From positions 62,001 to 126,000 of the forward strand of contig MBFK01000126.1 of NCBI GenBank assembly GCA_001704765.1: DNA of 64,000 bases, given 5' to 3'. Numbering within the stretch: position 1 is the first letter of the stretch; each line of letters starts with the position of its first letter. Made by a program: the position numbers and the translations under genes. Source of the stretch: Sinorhizobium shofinae. Lineage in GTDB: Bacteria; Pseudomonadota; Alphaproteobacteria; Rhizobiales; Rhizobiaceae. The notes beneath the pieces are model-generated. The model did not search any database, was not told where the DNA came from, and saw nothing but the letters and a program-made list of their open reading frames with translations. Shown in pieces: positions 29,228 through 39,052 of this stretch.

Positions 29228-30013
29228 ATGCGCCGGTTTCTCCTGGCTTTGCTGCCCATCGCGACCATTCTCTCCGCCTGCACGTCGACCGACTATGACC
29301 TCGTGCGGACGGCCTCCATACCACCACGCTTCCAGGACACCGACCCGCAGGATTTCGGCGATCGCACGCCGCACCGCCACAGCATCCACGGCGTCGACGT
29401 TTCCAAATGGAACGGCGACATCGACTGGATGAAAGTGAAGAGCTCCGGCGTCTCCTTCGCCTTCATCAAGGCCACCGAAGGCAAGGACCGGGTCGATGGG
29501 CGCTTCCAGGAATATTGGCCGCGGGCACGCGCCAGCGGAATCGCCTATGCCCCCTACCATTTCTACTATTTCTGCTCGAGTGCGGACGCACAGGCAGATT
29601 GGTTTATCGCCAATGTGCCGAAGAGCGCCGTCTATCTACCGCCTGTTCTCGATGTCGAGTGGAACGGCGAATCGAAGACCTGTCGTTACCGCCCGTCGCC
29701 GGAGACCGTGCGCTTCGAGATGAAGCGGTTCATGGACCGCTTGGAAGCGCATTACGGCAAGCGGCCGATCATCTATACGTCCGTCGATTTCCACCGCGAC
29801 AATCTCGTCGGCGCCTTCAACGACTATCACTTCTGGGTGCGTTCCGTCGCCAAGCATCCCAAGGACATTTACGTCGACCGGCGTTGGGCCTTCTGGCAAT
29901 ACACGAGCACCGGAGTCATTCCGGGCATCGAAGGCCATACGGACATCAACGCCTTCGCAGGCTCCGCCAAGAATTGGAAGAAATGGGTGGCAGCCGTTTC
30001 GCAATCCCAATAG
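29228..30013 (+). CDS. GH25 family lysozyme-like lipoprotein
   Basis: This is a muramidase of glycoside hydrolase family 25. The ATG at 29228 gives 261 residues. The signal ends in ILSAC, so C18 is probably lipidated. The catalytic pattern is present: GVDVSKWNGDIDW (D57) and the DxE pair in PVLDVEWNG (D142, E144), plus the C-terminal WAFWQYTSTGVIPGIEGHTD. It is typical of a group of rhizobial cell wall hydrolases. It is followed after 142 bp by a transglycosylase gene on the same strand. Confidence 0.93.
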   Translation: MRRFLLALLPIATILSACTSTDYDLVRTASIPPRFQDTDPQDFGDRTPHRHSIHGVDVSKWNGDIDWMKVKSSGVSFAFIKATEGKDRVDGRFQEYWPRARASGIAYAPYHFYYFCSSADAQADWFIANVPKSAVYLPPVLDVEWNGESKTCRYRPSPETVRFEMKRFMDRLEAHYGKRPIIYTSVDFHRDNLVGAFNDYHFWVRSVAKHPKDIYVDRRWAFWQYTSTGVIPGIEGHTDINAFAGSAKNWKKWVAAVSQSQ

Positions 30014-30155
30014 GCGGAAATGCCGCGCATCGAAGCGTGGCGGACCGAATTTCTTCATTCGGTCATAATGCTCTGAGAAAGCACCGGCATATTGACCTGC
30101 GACAAATCGCAAGCCCGACGGCCACGCCAGGCCGCGCCGGCCACGGAAAGGAATT

Positions 30156-31376
30156 ATGATGATCGGCAAGGCCCGCAACGCCCTTCTCACTCTCGGCCTG
30201 CTCGCACTCCCCAGCACCTCCGTGCTGGCTCAGACGCAAGCTCAGTCGCAGACCCCGCCGGCTGCGTGCGGCGGCGATCTCGCGACCTTCCTGGAGGGCG
30301 TCAAGGCCGAGGCGGTTGGCAAGGGCATTCCCGCCGATGTCGCGGACCGGGCACTCGCCGGGGCGGCAATAGACCAGAAGGTGCTGAGCCGCGACCGCGC
30401 CCAGGGCGTCTTCAAGCAGACCTTCACCGAATTTTCGAAGCGCACCGTCAGCCGGGCGCGACTCGATATCGGCGCCCAGAAGATGAAGGACTATGCCGAC
30501 GTCTTCGCCCGCGCCGAAAGCGAGTTCGGCGTGCCGGCGCCGGTGATCACCGCTTTCTGGGCCATGGAAACAGACTTCGGCGCCGTTCAGGGCGATTTCA
30601 ACACCCGCAACGCGCTGGTGACGCTGGCGCATGACTGCCGCCGGCCGGAAATGTTCCGGCCGCAACTGCTTGCCGCAATCGAAATGGTGCAGCACGGCGA
30701 TCTCGACCCGGCGGCGACCACCGGGGCCTGGGCTGGGGAGATCGGCCAGGTGCAGATGCTGCCGGAGGACATCATCGCCTATGGCGTTGATGGGGATGGC
30801 GACGGCCACGTCAATGTGAAGAAGAGCGCGCCTGACGCGATCCTGACGGCGGCGAAGTTCATCCAGAGCCTCGGCTTCACGGCGGGGCAGCCCTGGATCC
30901 AGGAAGTCGGCGTACCGGATCAATTGCCCTGGGAGAAGACGGGGTTGCAGCCGGGCATGAAGGCTGGCGACTGGTTCGCTCTTGGTGTCGCACCACGCGA
31001 GGACAACGCCTCCCACAGCGCGCTTGAAGCGTCGCTGGTGCTGCCGCAGGGACGGAAGGGCGTTGCCTTTCTGACCTATCCGAATTTCAAGATCTATCTC
31101 GAATGGAACCAGTCGTTCATCTACACGACGTCAGCTGCCTACTTCGCCACCCGTCTCGCCGGTGCCCCCCCCTATCAGGCCGGCAATCCCGAGCCCGGGC
31201 TCGGCGACGCGGAGATGAGGGCCTTGCAGAGTAAGTTGCAGGCGCTCGGCCACGACGTCGGCAAGATCGATGGCATTCTCGGCTCCGGCACGCGTACCGC
31301 GTTGCAGAAGGAGCAGTTGAAGCTCGGCCTGCCAGCCGATGGTTGGGCGACGCCAGAGCTGCTCCAGGCGCTCTGA
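30156..31376 (+). CDS. Lytic murein transglycosylase, MltB family
   Basis: A signal peptide (cleavage after about STSVLA) leads to an SLT_2 domain. The catalytic glutamate is E138 in ITAFWAMETDFGAVQGDFN, followed by GAWAGEIGQVQMLPEDIIAYG. A PG_binding_1 domain fills the last 60 residues (LQSKLQALGHDVGKIDGILG). The 406 residues fit the MltB-like proteins of rhizobia. There is no lipobox, so it is a soluble periplasmic form. Two consecutive ATG codons stand at the start. Confidence 0.95.
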   Translation: MMIGKARNALLTLGLLALPSTSVLAQTQAQSQTPPAACGGDLATFLEGVKAEAVGKGIPADVADRALAGAAIDQKVLSRDRAQGVFKQTFTEFSKRTVSRARLDIGAQKMKDYADVFARAESEFGVPAPVITAFWAMETDFGAVQGDFNTRNALVTLAHDCRRPEMFRPQLLAAIEMVQHGDLDPAATTGAWAGEIGQVQMLPEDIIAYGVDGDGDGHVNVKKSAPDAILTAAKFIQSLGFTAGQPWIQEVGVPDQLPWEKTGLQPGMKAGDWFALGVAPREDNASHSALEASLVLPQGRKGVAFLTYPNFKIYLEWNQSFIYTTSAAYFATRLAGAPPYQAGNPEPGLGDAEMRALQSKLQALGHDVGKIDGILGSGTRTALQKEQLKLGLPADGWATPELLQAL

Positions 31377-31413
31377 CGCGAAATTCGAAAAAGAGGCGGA
31401 CAAATGTTGCAAG

Positions 31414-31437
31414 AAGCGGGTGGCAACACCCGCTTTT
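31414..31437 (+). terminator. Terminator after the MltB-type gene
   Basis: AAGCGGGTG, loop GCAA and CACCCGCTT form a perfect 9-bp stem that runs into TTTT. It lies 38 bp after the stop. Confidence 0.8.
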
Positions 31438-31523
31438 ACGTATTAACGCTTGCGCAATCCTGAATTGCCGCGTTGGGATGGGGCTCGCCTATTCAACTCG
31501 GCTTCGATCGCAGCAGGGCCGAC

Positions 31524-32461
31524 ATGCATTCATCTGCCAGAGCCGCCACCACCCACATGACCTTGCGCCTATGGCTGCTGCTGACGTTGCTCGGTCTCAT
31601 GTGGGGCGGCTCTTTCTTTTTCGCCCGCGTGGCGGTTGCCCATGTCCCGCCCTTTACGCTCGTGCTTCGCGCCTCGGCCTCGCCGCGATCGCCCTGCACG
31701 TCTATCTGCGCGGCAACCACGGTCTCTATCCGGCGCTCGTCGGGCGTTGGCGAGAGTTCCTGGTCATGGGGCTCATCAACAACGCCATTCCGCATGCTTT
31801 CATCTTTCTCGGCCAGACGCATATCGGCGCCGGACTTGCTGCCATTCTGAACGCGACGACGCCCGTCTGGACGGTGCTCATCGCAAATATCGCAACGGAC
31901 GACGAGAAGCTGACCGCAGCCAAGATCAGCGGCTGTATGCTGGGACTCGCCGGCACGGTCGTACTTATCGGGCCGAGCGCTCTCGCCGGTCTTTTCGGTG
32001 CCGCGGGCGACGTGCCGCTCTGGGCGCTCGTACTGCCGGTTCTGGCGGCGGTGAGCTATGGTTTCTCCGCTACCTATGGCAAGCGTTTCCGCGATCTGGC
32101 TCCGCAGGTGACAGCAGCCGGGCAATTGACGGCATCGACGATCGTCATGCTGCCGGTAGCAGCCTTCGCAGACATGCCCTGGACCTTGCCAATGCCGCCC
32201 ATCCCCGCCGTGCTGGCGATCCTCGGACTGGCGCTCGTCTCCACGGCCTATGCCTATATTCTCTTCTTCCGCATCATGGCGGAGGCCGGAGCCACCAACA
32301 CGTCGCTGGTCACGCTTCTGGTGCCGCCAAGCGCCATTCTTCTCGGTTATCTCTTCCTCGGCGAGACGCTGCAAGCGATGGATATTGCCGGCATGGCCTT
32401 GATCGCCGCGGGCCTCGCCGTTCTCGATGGGCGCATCCTTAGGCCGCGCTCCTCGACCTGA
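31524..32461 (+). pseudogene. EamA/DMT-family transporter, frameshifted
   Basis: The N-terminal frame (ATG at 31524 or 31557) reads RLWLLLTLLGLMWGGSFFF and ARVAVAHVPPFTLVLR. Near 31662-31676 the frame changes, and the other phase reads LGLAAIALHVYLRG and continues to 32461 through eight further helices. One missing base in that stretch explains it. The repaired protein of about 311 residues would be a typical ten-helix drug/metabolite transporter with two EamA repeats. The substrate is unknown. The downstream part shows no other damage, so a recent mutation or a sequencing error is likely. Confidence 0.75.
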
Positions 32462-32651
32462 CAGGGAATCAAAAAGAGCTGGCGGCACGGCTTGGAGACC
32501 GCTCACGGAGCGTTACAGGCGTTTACATTAACCTCCCGGAAGCAATTGTGAAAAAAATGTGGCAGACAGAATCCGTCCGCAAATTCATATGCTTAGGCCT
32601 GTGAATATACGAGCCCGGCAACTCGGTTTTCGCGCTGCAGCACAAGTTCCG

Positions 32652-32680
32652 CTTTCAAGCGCCGCCTTTTCGCCCTATGT
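32652..32680 (+). promoter_or_regulatory. Predicted promoter of the microprotein gene
   Basis: CTTTCA and CTATGT are 17 bp apart, close to the alphaproteobacterial sigma-70 consensus CTTGAC-N17-CTATAT. A start near 32687 would leave a 20-nt leader that holds the ribosome site. Confidence 0.5.
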
Positions 32681-32707
32681 TTTACCCGTCAACGCAGGGA
32701 GGATCCT

Positions 32708-32785
32708 ATGGGACTGACACATTCGTTGAATGTCCTCATGATCAGTGCAGCGTTCGCATTCGTGGCCGTGATGCTTTTCGTCTGA
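32708..32785 (+). CDS. 25-residue predicted membrane microprotein
   Basis: The ATG at 32708 is preceded by GGGAGGATCCT, with an excellent Shine-Dalgarno sequence. The peptide starts MGLTHSLNVLMI and ends in a hydrophobic run with AAFAFVAVMLFV, enough for one membrane helix. There are almost no charged residues. It lies alone between the EamA pseudogene and metF, with its own candidate promoter and, 120 bp further, a plus-strand terminator. I do not know a function. Comparable tiny one-helix proteins with AAFAFV cores seem familiar from rhizobia, but I cannot check this here. Confidence 0.6.
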   Translation: MGLTHSLNVLMISAAFAFVAVMLFV

Positions 32786-32907
32786 TGAAAGGCCGCTGAA
32801 AGTCCAAGCCGAAAGGGACTGTAACTTTCGGAAAAGTTCAAATTGCAGCAGAAGGGGTAAGGCAGGCCGCTCCGAGAGCACCCGGTCTTAAGCTGCGACA
32901 ACAGATG

Positions 32908-32944
32908 AGCCCATGAACGACGAGCCGTTCATGGGCTTTGCTTT
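32908..32944 (+). terminator. Plus-strand terminator hairpin after the microprotein gene
   Basis: AGCCCATGAAC and GTTCATGGGCT form a perfect 11-bp stem with an 8-nt loop, followed by TTGCTTT. No T-run follows on the minus strand, so it ends plus-strand transcription best, though it also lies 21 bp past the metF stop. The 32786-32907 stretch before it holds no gene I can support. Confidence 0.7.
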
Positions 32945-32964
32945 ATGGGTCCCGCACTTCGGGC

Positions 32965-33897
32965 CTATGCCGTGGCAACCGCCTGGTAGGAAGACACGGT
33001 CGCACGCTTTGCCGGTCGGCGCGCATAGCCGACCAGGTCGCAGACAGCGGCGATGAGTGGCGAGCGGTTCATCGTGTAGAGGTGGAAGTCGCGTATGCCC
33101 CGACGCGCGAGATCGACGATCTGTTCGGCAGCGATATGACTTGCCTCCTTGAAGCGCTCCTCCGGCTGGTCGTCGAGATGAGCGAGCCGCGAGATGATCG
33201 CATCCGGCACCTTTGAGCCGCAAAGCCCGGCGAACCGTATCACCTGCGTCAGATTGTTGATCGGCAGGATGCCCGGCACGATCGGGATGTGAACGCCGGC
33301 GCGCCGCACCCGCTCGAGATAACGCTCAAAGTCGTCATTGTCGAAGAAGAACTGGGTGATCGCGCGGGTGGCGCCGCTGTCGACCTTGCGCTTCAGCATG
33401 TCGATATCGACCGCGACATCCGGGCTCTCCGGGTGCTTTTCCGGATAGGCGGAGACGGAAATCTCGAAATCGCCACGGGCGCGGATCGCCTTGACGAGCG
33501 CGGCGGCATTCTCGTAGCCGCCGGGAAACGGCTCGTAGGCGCTGCCAATGCCGCCCTGCGGATCACCCCTCAGCGCAACGAAATGCCGGACGCCACAGGC
33601 GACGAACTCGTCGATCACCGACTCGACCTCGGCCTTCGGCGCGCCAACGCAGGTCAGGTGCGCTGCCGTGTCCTTCAGTCCCATCTCCCCGATCATGCGC
33701 TTGACGGTCGTCAGCGAGCGCGCCTTGGTCGAGCCGCCGGCACCATAGGTCACCGTCTGGAACGCCGGCGCAAAGATCGAGAGATCCGCCACGGTCTGGA
33801 AGAGCTGGATTTCCATCTCTTCGTTTTTCGGTGGGAAATATTCGAACGAAAGTCTGAGATTGCCGCGCTCCGCGGGATAAAGCGTCCGTGCGTTCAT
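32965..33897 (-). CDS. metF: Methylenetetrahydrofolate reductase MetF
   Basis: MetF reduces 5,10-methylene-THF to 5-methyl-THF, the methyl donor for methionine synthesis, using FAD and NADH. The ATG at 33897 gives 310 residues. Typical segments are LSFEYFPPKNEEME (the E at the active site), TYGAGGSTKARSL, HLTCVGAPKAEVESV, LRGDPQGG and ITQFFFDNDDFERY. It lies two bases after the ArsR-methyltransferase gene, so they form one transcription unit. Confidence 0.97.
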   Translation of the reverse strand: MNARTLYPAERGNLRLSFEYFPPKNEEMEIQLFQTVADLSIFAPAFQTVTYGAGGSTKARSLTTVKRMIGEMGLKDTAAHLTCVGAPKAEVESVIDEFVACGVRHFVALRGDPQGGIGSAYEPFPGGYENAAALVKAIRARGDFEISVSAYPEKHPESPDVAVDIDMLKRKVDSGATRAITQFFFDNDDFERYLERVRRAGVHIPIVPGILPINNLTQVIRFAGLCGSKVPDAIISRLAHLDDQPEERFKEASHIAAEQIVDLARRGIRDFHLYTMNRSPLIAAVCDLVGYARRPAKRATVSSYQAVATA

Positions 33898-33899
33898 TC

Positions 33900-34919
33900 T
33901 CAAACTCCCCCTGCCTGTTGGCGCTGGCGCGGCAAGTCGGCCACATCGGCAACCCGCTGGTCGCGCGCCAACCAGATCGTAACCGTCAGTTTCCCCTCCT
34001 CCCCACCTTCCGGCGCAAGATCGGTCGTCTTCTCGAGCATCAGGCCGGCCTTCTGCAGCCAATCGGCCATCGTCGGGTGCGAAAAACCGAGGCGGGCGTG
34101 AGCATGCTCGTTGCGCAGATATTCGAGGCCGTGCGGGGCAAAATCGATGATGACGAGCCGCCCTCCCGGCACGAGCATGCGTGCGGCCTCAGTGATCGCC
34201 GCCTCGGGATCCTCCAGGAAGTGAAGCACCTGATGGATCGTCACGAGATCGAAGGACTGGCCATCGAGCGGCAGGTTGAAGATGTCGCCGTGGCGGATCG
34301 AAGCCTTGGTGATGCCAGCCCTGTCGAGATTGGAACGCGCCACCGCCAGCATGTCGCGGCTGGCGTCGACGCCGATGCCGCGCCGGTAGAGCCCCTCGAA
34401 AAGCTGCAGGATGCGCCCCGTGCCGGTGCCGAGATCGAGCAGGCTGTCGACCCGCTCGTCGCCGACCATCGCCTTCAGAGCCGTCTCGACATCGCCTTCG
34501 CTGACGTGAAGGCGCCTGAGTTCGTCCCACTCGGCGGCATTGCGGCTGAAATAGGCCTGGGCCTTCTCGGCGCGCGCCTTCTTCAAGGCCGCAAGCCGGG
34601 TCGAATCCCTCGCCAGAATCGCATCGTCAGGCGCTGCCGCAGCGAGCAGTTCACGGACGAGCGCGACGCGCCCGCCCTCCTGCCGCAGACGGAAATAAGC
34701 CCAGGCGCCTTCCTGGTAGCGATCGATCAGCGCTACTTCGGTAAGCAGCTTCAGGTGCCGGGAAATACGGGGCTGCGACTGACCGAGAATTTCGGTAAGA
34801 TCGGTAACGGTGAGGTCGCCGGCGGAAAGCAGCGCCAGAAGACGCATGCGCGTCGGCTCGCCCGCCGCCTTCAAGACGTCGACCAATGCATCCAAGCCAA
34901 GCGATCCAAGGTTAGTCAT
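33900..34919 (-). CDS. ArsR-family regulator fused to a SAM-dependent methyltransferase
   Basis: The 339-residue protein joins a winged-helix domain (residues 10-90, recognition helix in SQPRISRHLKLLTEV) to a class I methyltransferase domain (SAM loop LDLGTGTGR at 161-169, then GIGVDASRDMLAVARSNL). No CxC metal site is seen in the ArsR helix, so it is not an arsenic sensor. The link to metF suggests that it senses SAM or S-adenosylhomocysteine through the second domain and adjusts methionine recycling; this is inference. A strong palindrome lies 18 bp before its start codon. Confidence 0.93.
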   Translation of the reverse strand: MTNLGSLGLDALVDVLKAAGEPTRMRLLALLSAGDLTVTDLTEILGQSQPRISRHLKLLTEVALIDRYQEGAWAYFRLRQEGGRVALVRELLAAAAPDDAILARDSTRLAALKKARAEKAQAYFSRNAAEWDELRRLHVSEGDVETALKAMVGDERVDSLLDLGTGTGRILQLFEGLYRRGIGVDASRDMLAVARSNLDRAGITKASIRHGDIFNLPLDGQSFDLVTIHQVLHFLEDPEAAITEAARMLVPGGRLVIIDFAPHGLEYLRNEHAHARLGFSHPTMADWLQKAGLMLEKTTDLAPEGGEEGKLTVTIWLARDQRVADVADLPRQRQQAGGV

Positions 34920-34936
34920 TGCCGAACCCTTATCAA

Positions 34937-34958
34937 CACATAAAGATATGTTTATGTG
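34937..34958. promoter_or_regulatory. 22-bp inverted repeat, probable operator of the ArsR-metF unit
   Basis: CACATAAA-GATATG-TTTATGTG is a perfect 8-bp inverted repeat in an AT-rich core, typical of ArsR-family operators. It lies 18 bp upstream of the ArsR-methyltransferase start, where it would block the promoter or the leader, which suggests autoregulation of this gene and metF. Confidence 0.7.
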
Positions 34959-35244
34959 ATTTGCAGACGACGCGCAAGCGGGTTTTGCGCGGAAAGGCAA
35001 GGAGATGACGTTCCCAAGACATGGAAGCGGGCGGACCTTCCGATCCGCCCACGCAACAATGACGCAGTCCCGCATTTCTGTCGGACGCGGCCACCTTCGG
35101 CACCATGGCGCCCGCCGGACATGAACCTCGGACCTACGCAGGTCCGGCGCTCCCTACCCTTCGGCAGCGTCTCACACCGAGCCGCGACAGCACCTAACTA
35201 ACGAGTAGCACCAGCGGAGCGCTCGGCGCCGCCGCGAAGGTTGC
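34959..35244. other. Spacer between ettA and the ArsR-metF unit
   Basis: It contains an inverted repeat, GGGCGGA and TCCGCCC, near 35031-35052 without a T-run. I find no gene and no clear terminator for ettA. Confidence 0.4.
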
Positions 35245-36894
<1,650 letters not shown>

Positions 36895-37011
36895 GAAGGA
36901 ATGCTCCGCATCGGAAGGAAAAATTTGCCCGCTATGTAGGCGAATTATGGTGGCGGGGCAATCGCCAAAGGCCTTGCCGGCGCCGTCCTTCGCTGCGATG
37001 AGCCGCTACGT

Positions 37012-37811
37012 TCAGCCCCGCCCGGCGGCGTCCGCGATCCCCTTGGCGCATTTGAACTCGGTCGGCCCCGCCGCCTTGATGAGGCCCGCGAGATCCGCCC
37101 TGCCCGAGAGGTCGTCGAAAAGTCCGATGGGTGAGTCCGGTGATCACGCTGCGACCGTCGCCGGTCTGGGAACGCATCCGCACCCGGTCGCCAGCCCCCG
37201 CCCCGAAACTCTGGTCGAAGGCGCTTTGATCTGCTGCTCGCCGATCTCCGAACCGTTCTTGTCGGCAAAGAGGGCTCTCACTGCGGATGCGTTCAACTCG
37301 TCGAGAAGACGAAGCTGCAGCGTGAAATAGTCCTCTGCATTGGCGGTTTGGCAGGTGCCGCTGCGCAGCCATTGGTGGCGGTCGAGGCCCGACTTCACCC
37401 TCGGCTTGGCGACGAGGAGGCGCGCGGCGGTTTCGTCTGTGTCGAGCCAATCGCCCTTGCTGTCTTGCGCTTCAACTCCGCCTCCACGCCGCAATAGCTC
37501 TGCCTCAAAGGCCAAAGGCAAAGGAGCGAGAAATGCGTCGCGTCGAACCGGTCAGACGTCTGGTCCACGCACTCCTTGCGCGTCGGCCGCGTCTCGCAAA
37601 AGCCCGGCTGCCAGCTTACCGCCAGCACATATTGCGTCGTGCCGCTTTCCGGCGTCGTCCTCGCCTCTTCGCTCGACGCCTCCTCTGCTACGGCGAGGGA
37701 CGAGAGCCCCAACCCCAGAGCAAGCGTTGCAACATTGACGAGATTGACCGCATATACCACAGCCCGCACTGCCGTAATGGCCTCCAGTAAAAGGGATCGT
37801 TCTGATCTCAT
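37012..37811 (-). pseudogene. Ribonuclease T2 family gene, decayed
   Basis: From the ATG at 37811 a signal-peptide-like start leads to GTTQYVLAVSWQPGFCETRP, a clear T2 hallmark. Three frame changes follow, near 37470, 37230 and 37140. The middle reads LDTDETAARLLVAKPRVKSG and then QTANAEDYFTLQLRLLDELN. The end reads SPIGLFDDLSGRADLAGLIK and a stop at 37012. Both catalytic sites are damaged: HGLWP is LCLWP, and the HEWxxHG motif reads HQWLRSG. This is a true dead gene and not a sequencing error. Confidence 0.85.
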
Positions 37812-37972
37812 GCGCAACGAGCAACAAGCGGCGATTGCCTTTGCCCGCCAAATCGATTTGATATCTCGCGGAGTGTTCGGCGGGGCGGAATCGCCCGCCC
37901 CTGTCAATGAGGAAGTGCTGTCGCGACCCGGCGAGCGCATTTAGGATCTGACGATTTGTTCGGGAGTGAGGC

Positions 37973-38926
37973 ATGTTCGGACAGGTAAGGACGCTTCAGA
38001 GCCCGACAGGCGCGACGCTCGGCTGGCGCCACTCGCCGGCTTCCGATGCAGCACAGGGCATCCTGCTGATCAGCCACGGGCTTGCCGAACATTCCGGCCG
38101 CTACGCCCGCTTTGCCGAAGCCATGGCCAAGCATGGTTTCCATGTCTACGCACACGACCATCGCGGCCATGGCGAGAGCCGCGCGCCGGATGCACTGCTC
38201 GGTCAATTCTCCCAGCGCGGTGGATTCGAGAAGGTGATCGCGGATCTGCGCAGCATCCGCGCAATGGCCGTTTCCAATCATCCCGGCCTGCCCATCGTGC
38301 TCTTCGGCCACTCGATGGGCGGACTGATTGCCCTCAATGCGGCCGAGAGCGGTCCGGAACTATATGACGCGCTGGCCGTCTGGAACTCCAACTTCCGCCC
38401 CGGGCTTGCCGGCCGGGCCGGCCAGGTGATCCTCACCATCGAACGAATGCTGAAAGGCTCGGACGTCCCGAGCCCGCTGCTTTCGAAGCTGACCTTCGGC
38501 GCCTGGAGTAAGGCCATTGCCGCTCGGAAGACCGATTTCGACTGGTTGTCACTCGACGAGGATGAAGTTGCCAAGTATATCGCCGATCCACTTTGCGGCT
38601 TCGATGCAAGCGTGTCGCTCTGGATCGACGTTTTCGAATTTGCCTTTGCCGGCGCGCGGCCCGACCGGCTTGCCCGCTTGCCCGCGAAGCTGCCGGTCCA
38701 TCTGGTCGGCGGCAGCGCCGATCCCTCGACTGTGAATGGCGACGCCATCGCCTGGCTCGGCCGACGCATGAAGGCGCGCGGCATGACAGATGTGACCGTG
38801 ACAATCTACCAGGGAATGCGCCACGAGACGCTCAACGAAATCGGCCGCGAGACGGCGACGGAAGACTTCGCCCGCTGGTGCCTGAAGGCCGTCGGCGCGG
38901 AAAGCTGCGTAAACGAACGATCATGA
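37973..38926 (+). CDS. Alpha/beta hydrolase, lysophospholipase (PldB) type
   Basis: This cytoplasmic serine hydrolase belongs to the hydrolase_4 family. The 317 residues have ILLISHGLAEHSGRYARFAE near 30, HDHRGHGES at 61-69, and the nucleophile S114 in FGHSMGGLIALNAA. The acid is probably in VGGSADPST and the histidine in YQGMRHETLNE. The family is often annotated as lysophospholipase or monoacylglycerol lipase; the substrate here is not proven. No signal peptide is seen. Confidence 0.92.
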   Translation: MFGQVRTLQSPTGATLGWRHSPASDAAQGILLISHGLAEHSGRYARFAEAMAKHGFHVYAHDHRGHGESRAPDALLGQFSQRGGFEKVIADLRSIRAMAVSNHPGLPIVLFGHSMGGLIALNAAESGPELYDALAVWNSNFRPGLAGRAGQVILTIERMLKGSDVPSPLLSKLTFGAWSKAIAARKTDFDWLSLDEDEVAKYIADPLCGFDASVSLWIDVFEFAFAGARPDRLARLPAKLPVHLVGGSADPSTVNGDAIAWLGRRMKARGMTDVTVTIYQGMRHETLNEIGRETATEDFARWCLKAVGAESCVNERS

Positions 38927-39052
38927 CAGAGATCGCCCTTCGAAGAGTTGCAACCGACCACCGCCGGGCCTCATCTGGCCTGACGCTGATGGTGCACCGG
39001 TGTCGCCGGCGATCTGAATTCGGAACGAAGAAAAGCATTGGGAGGTGCTGAC

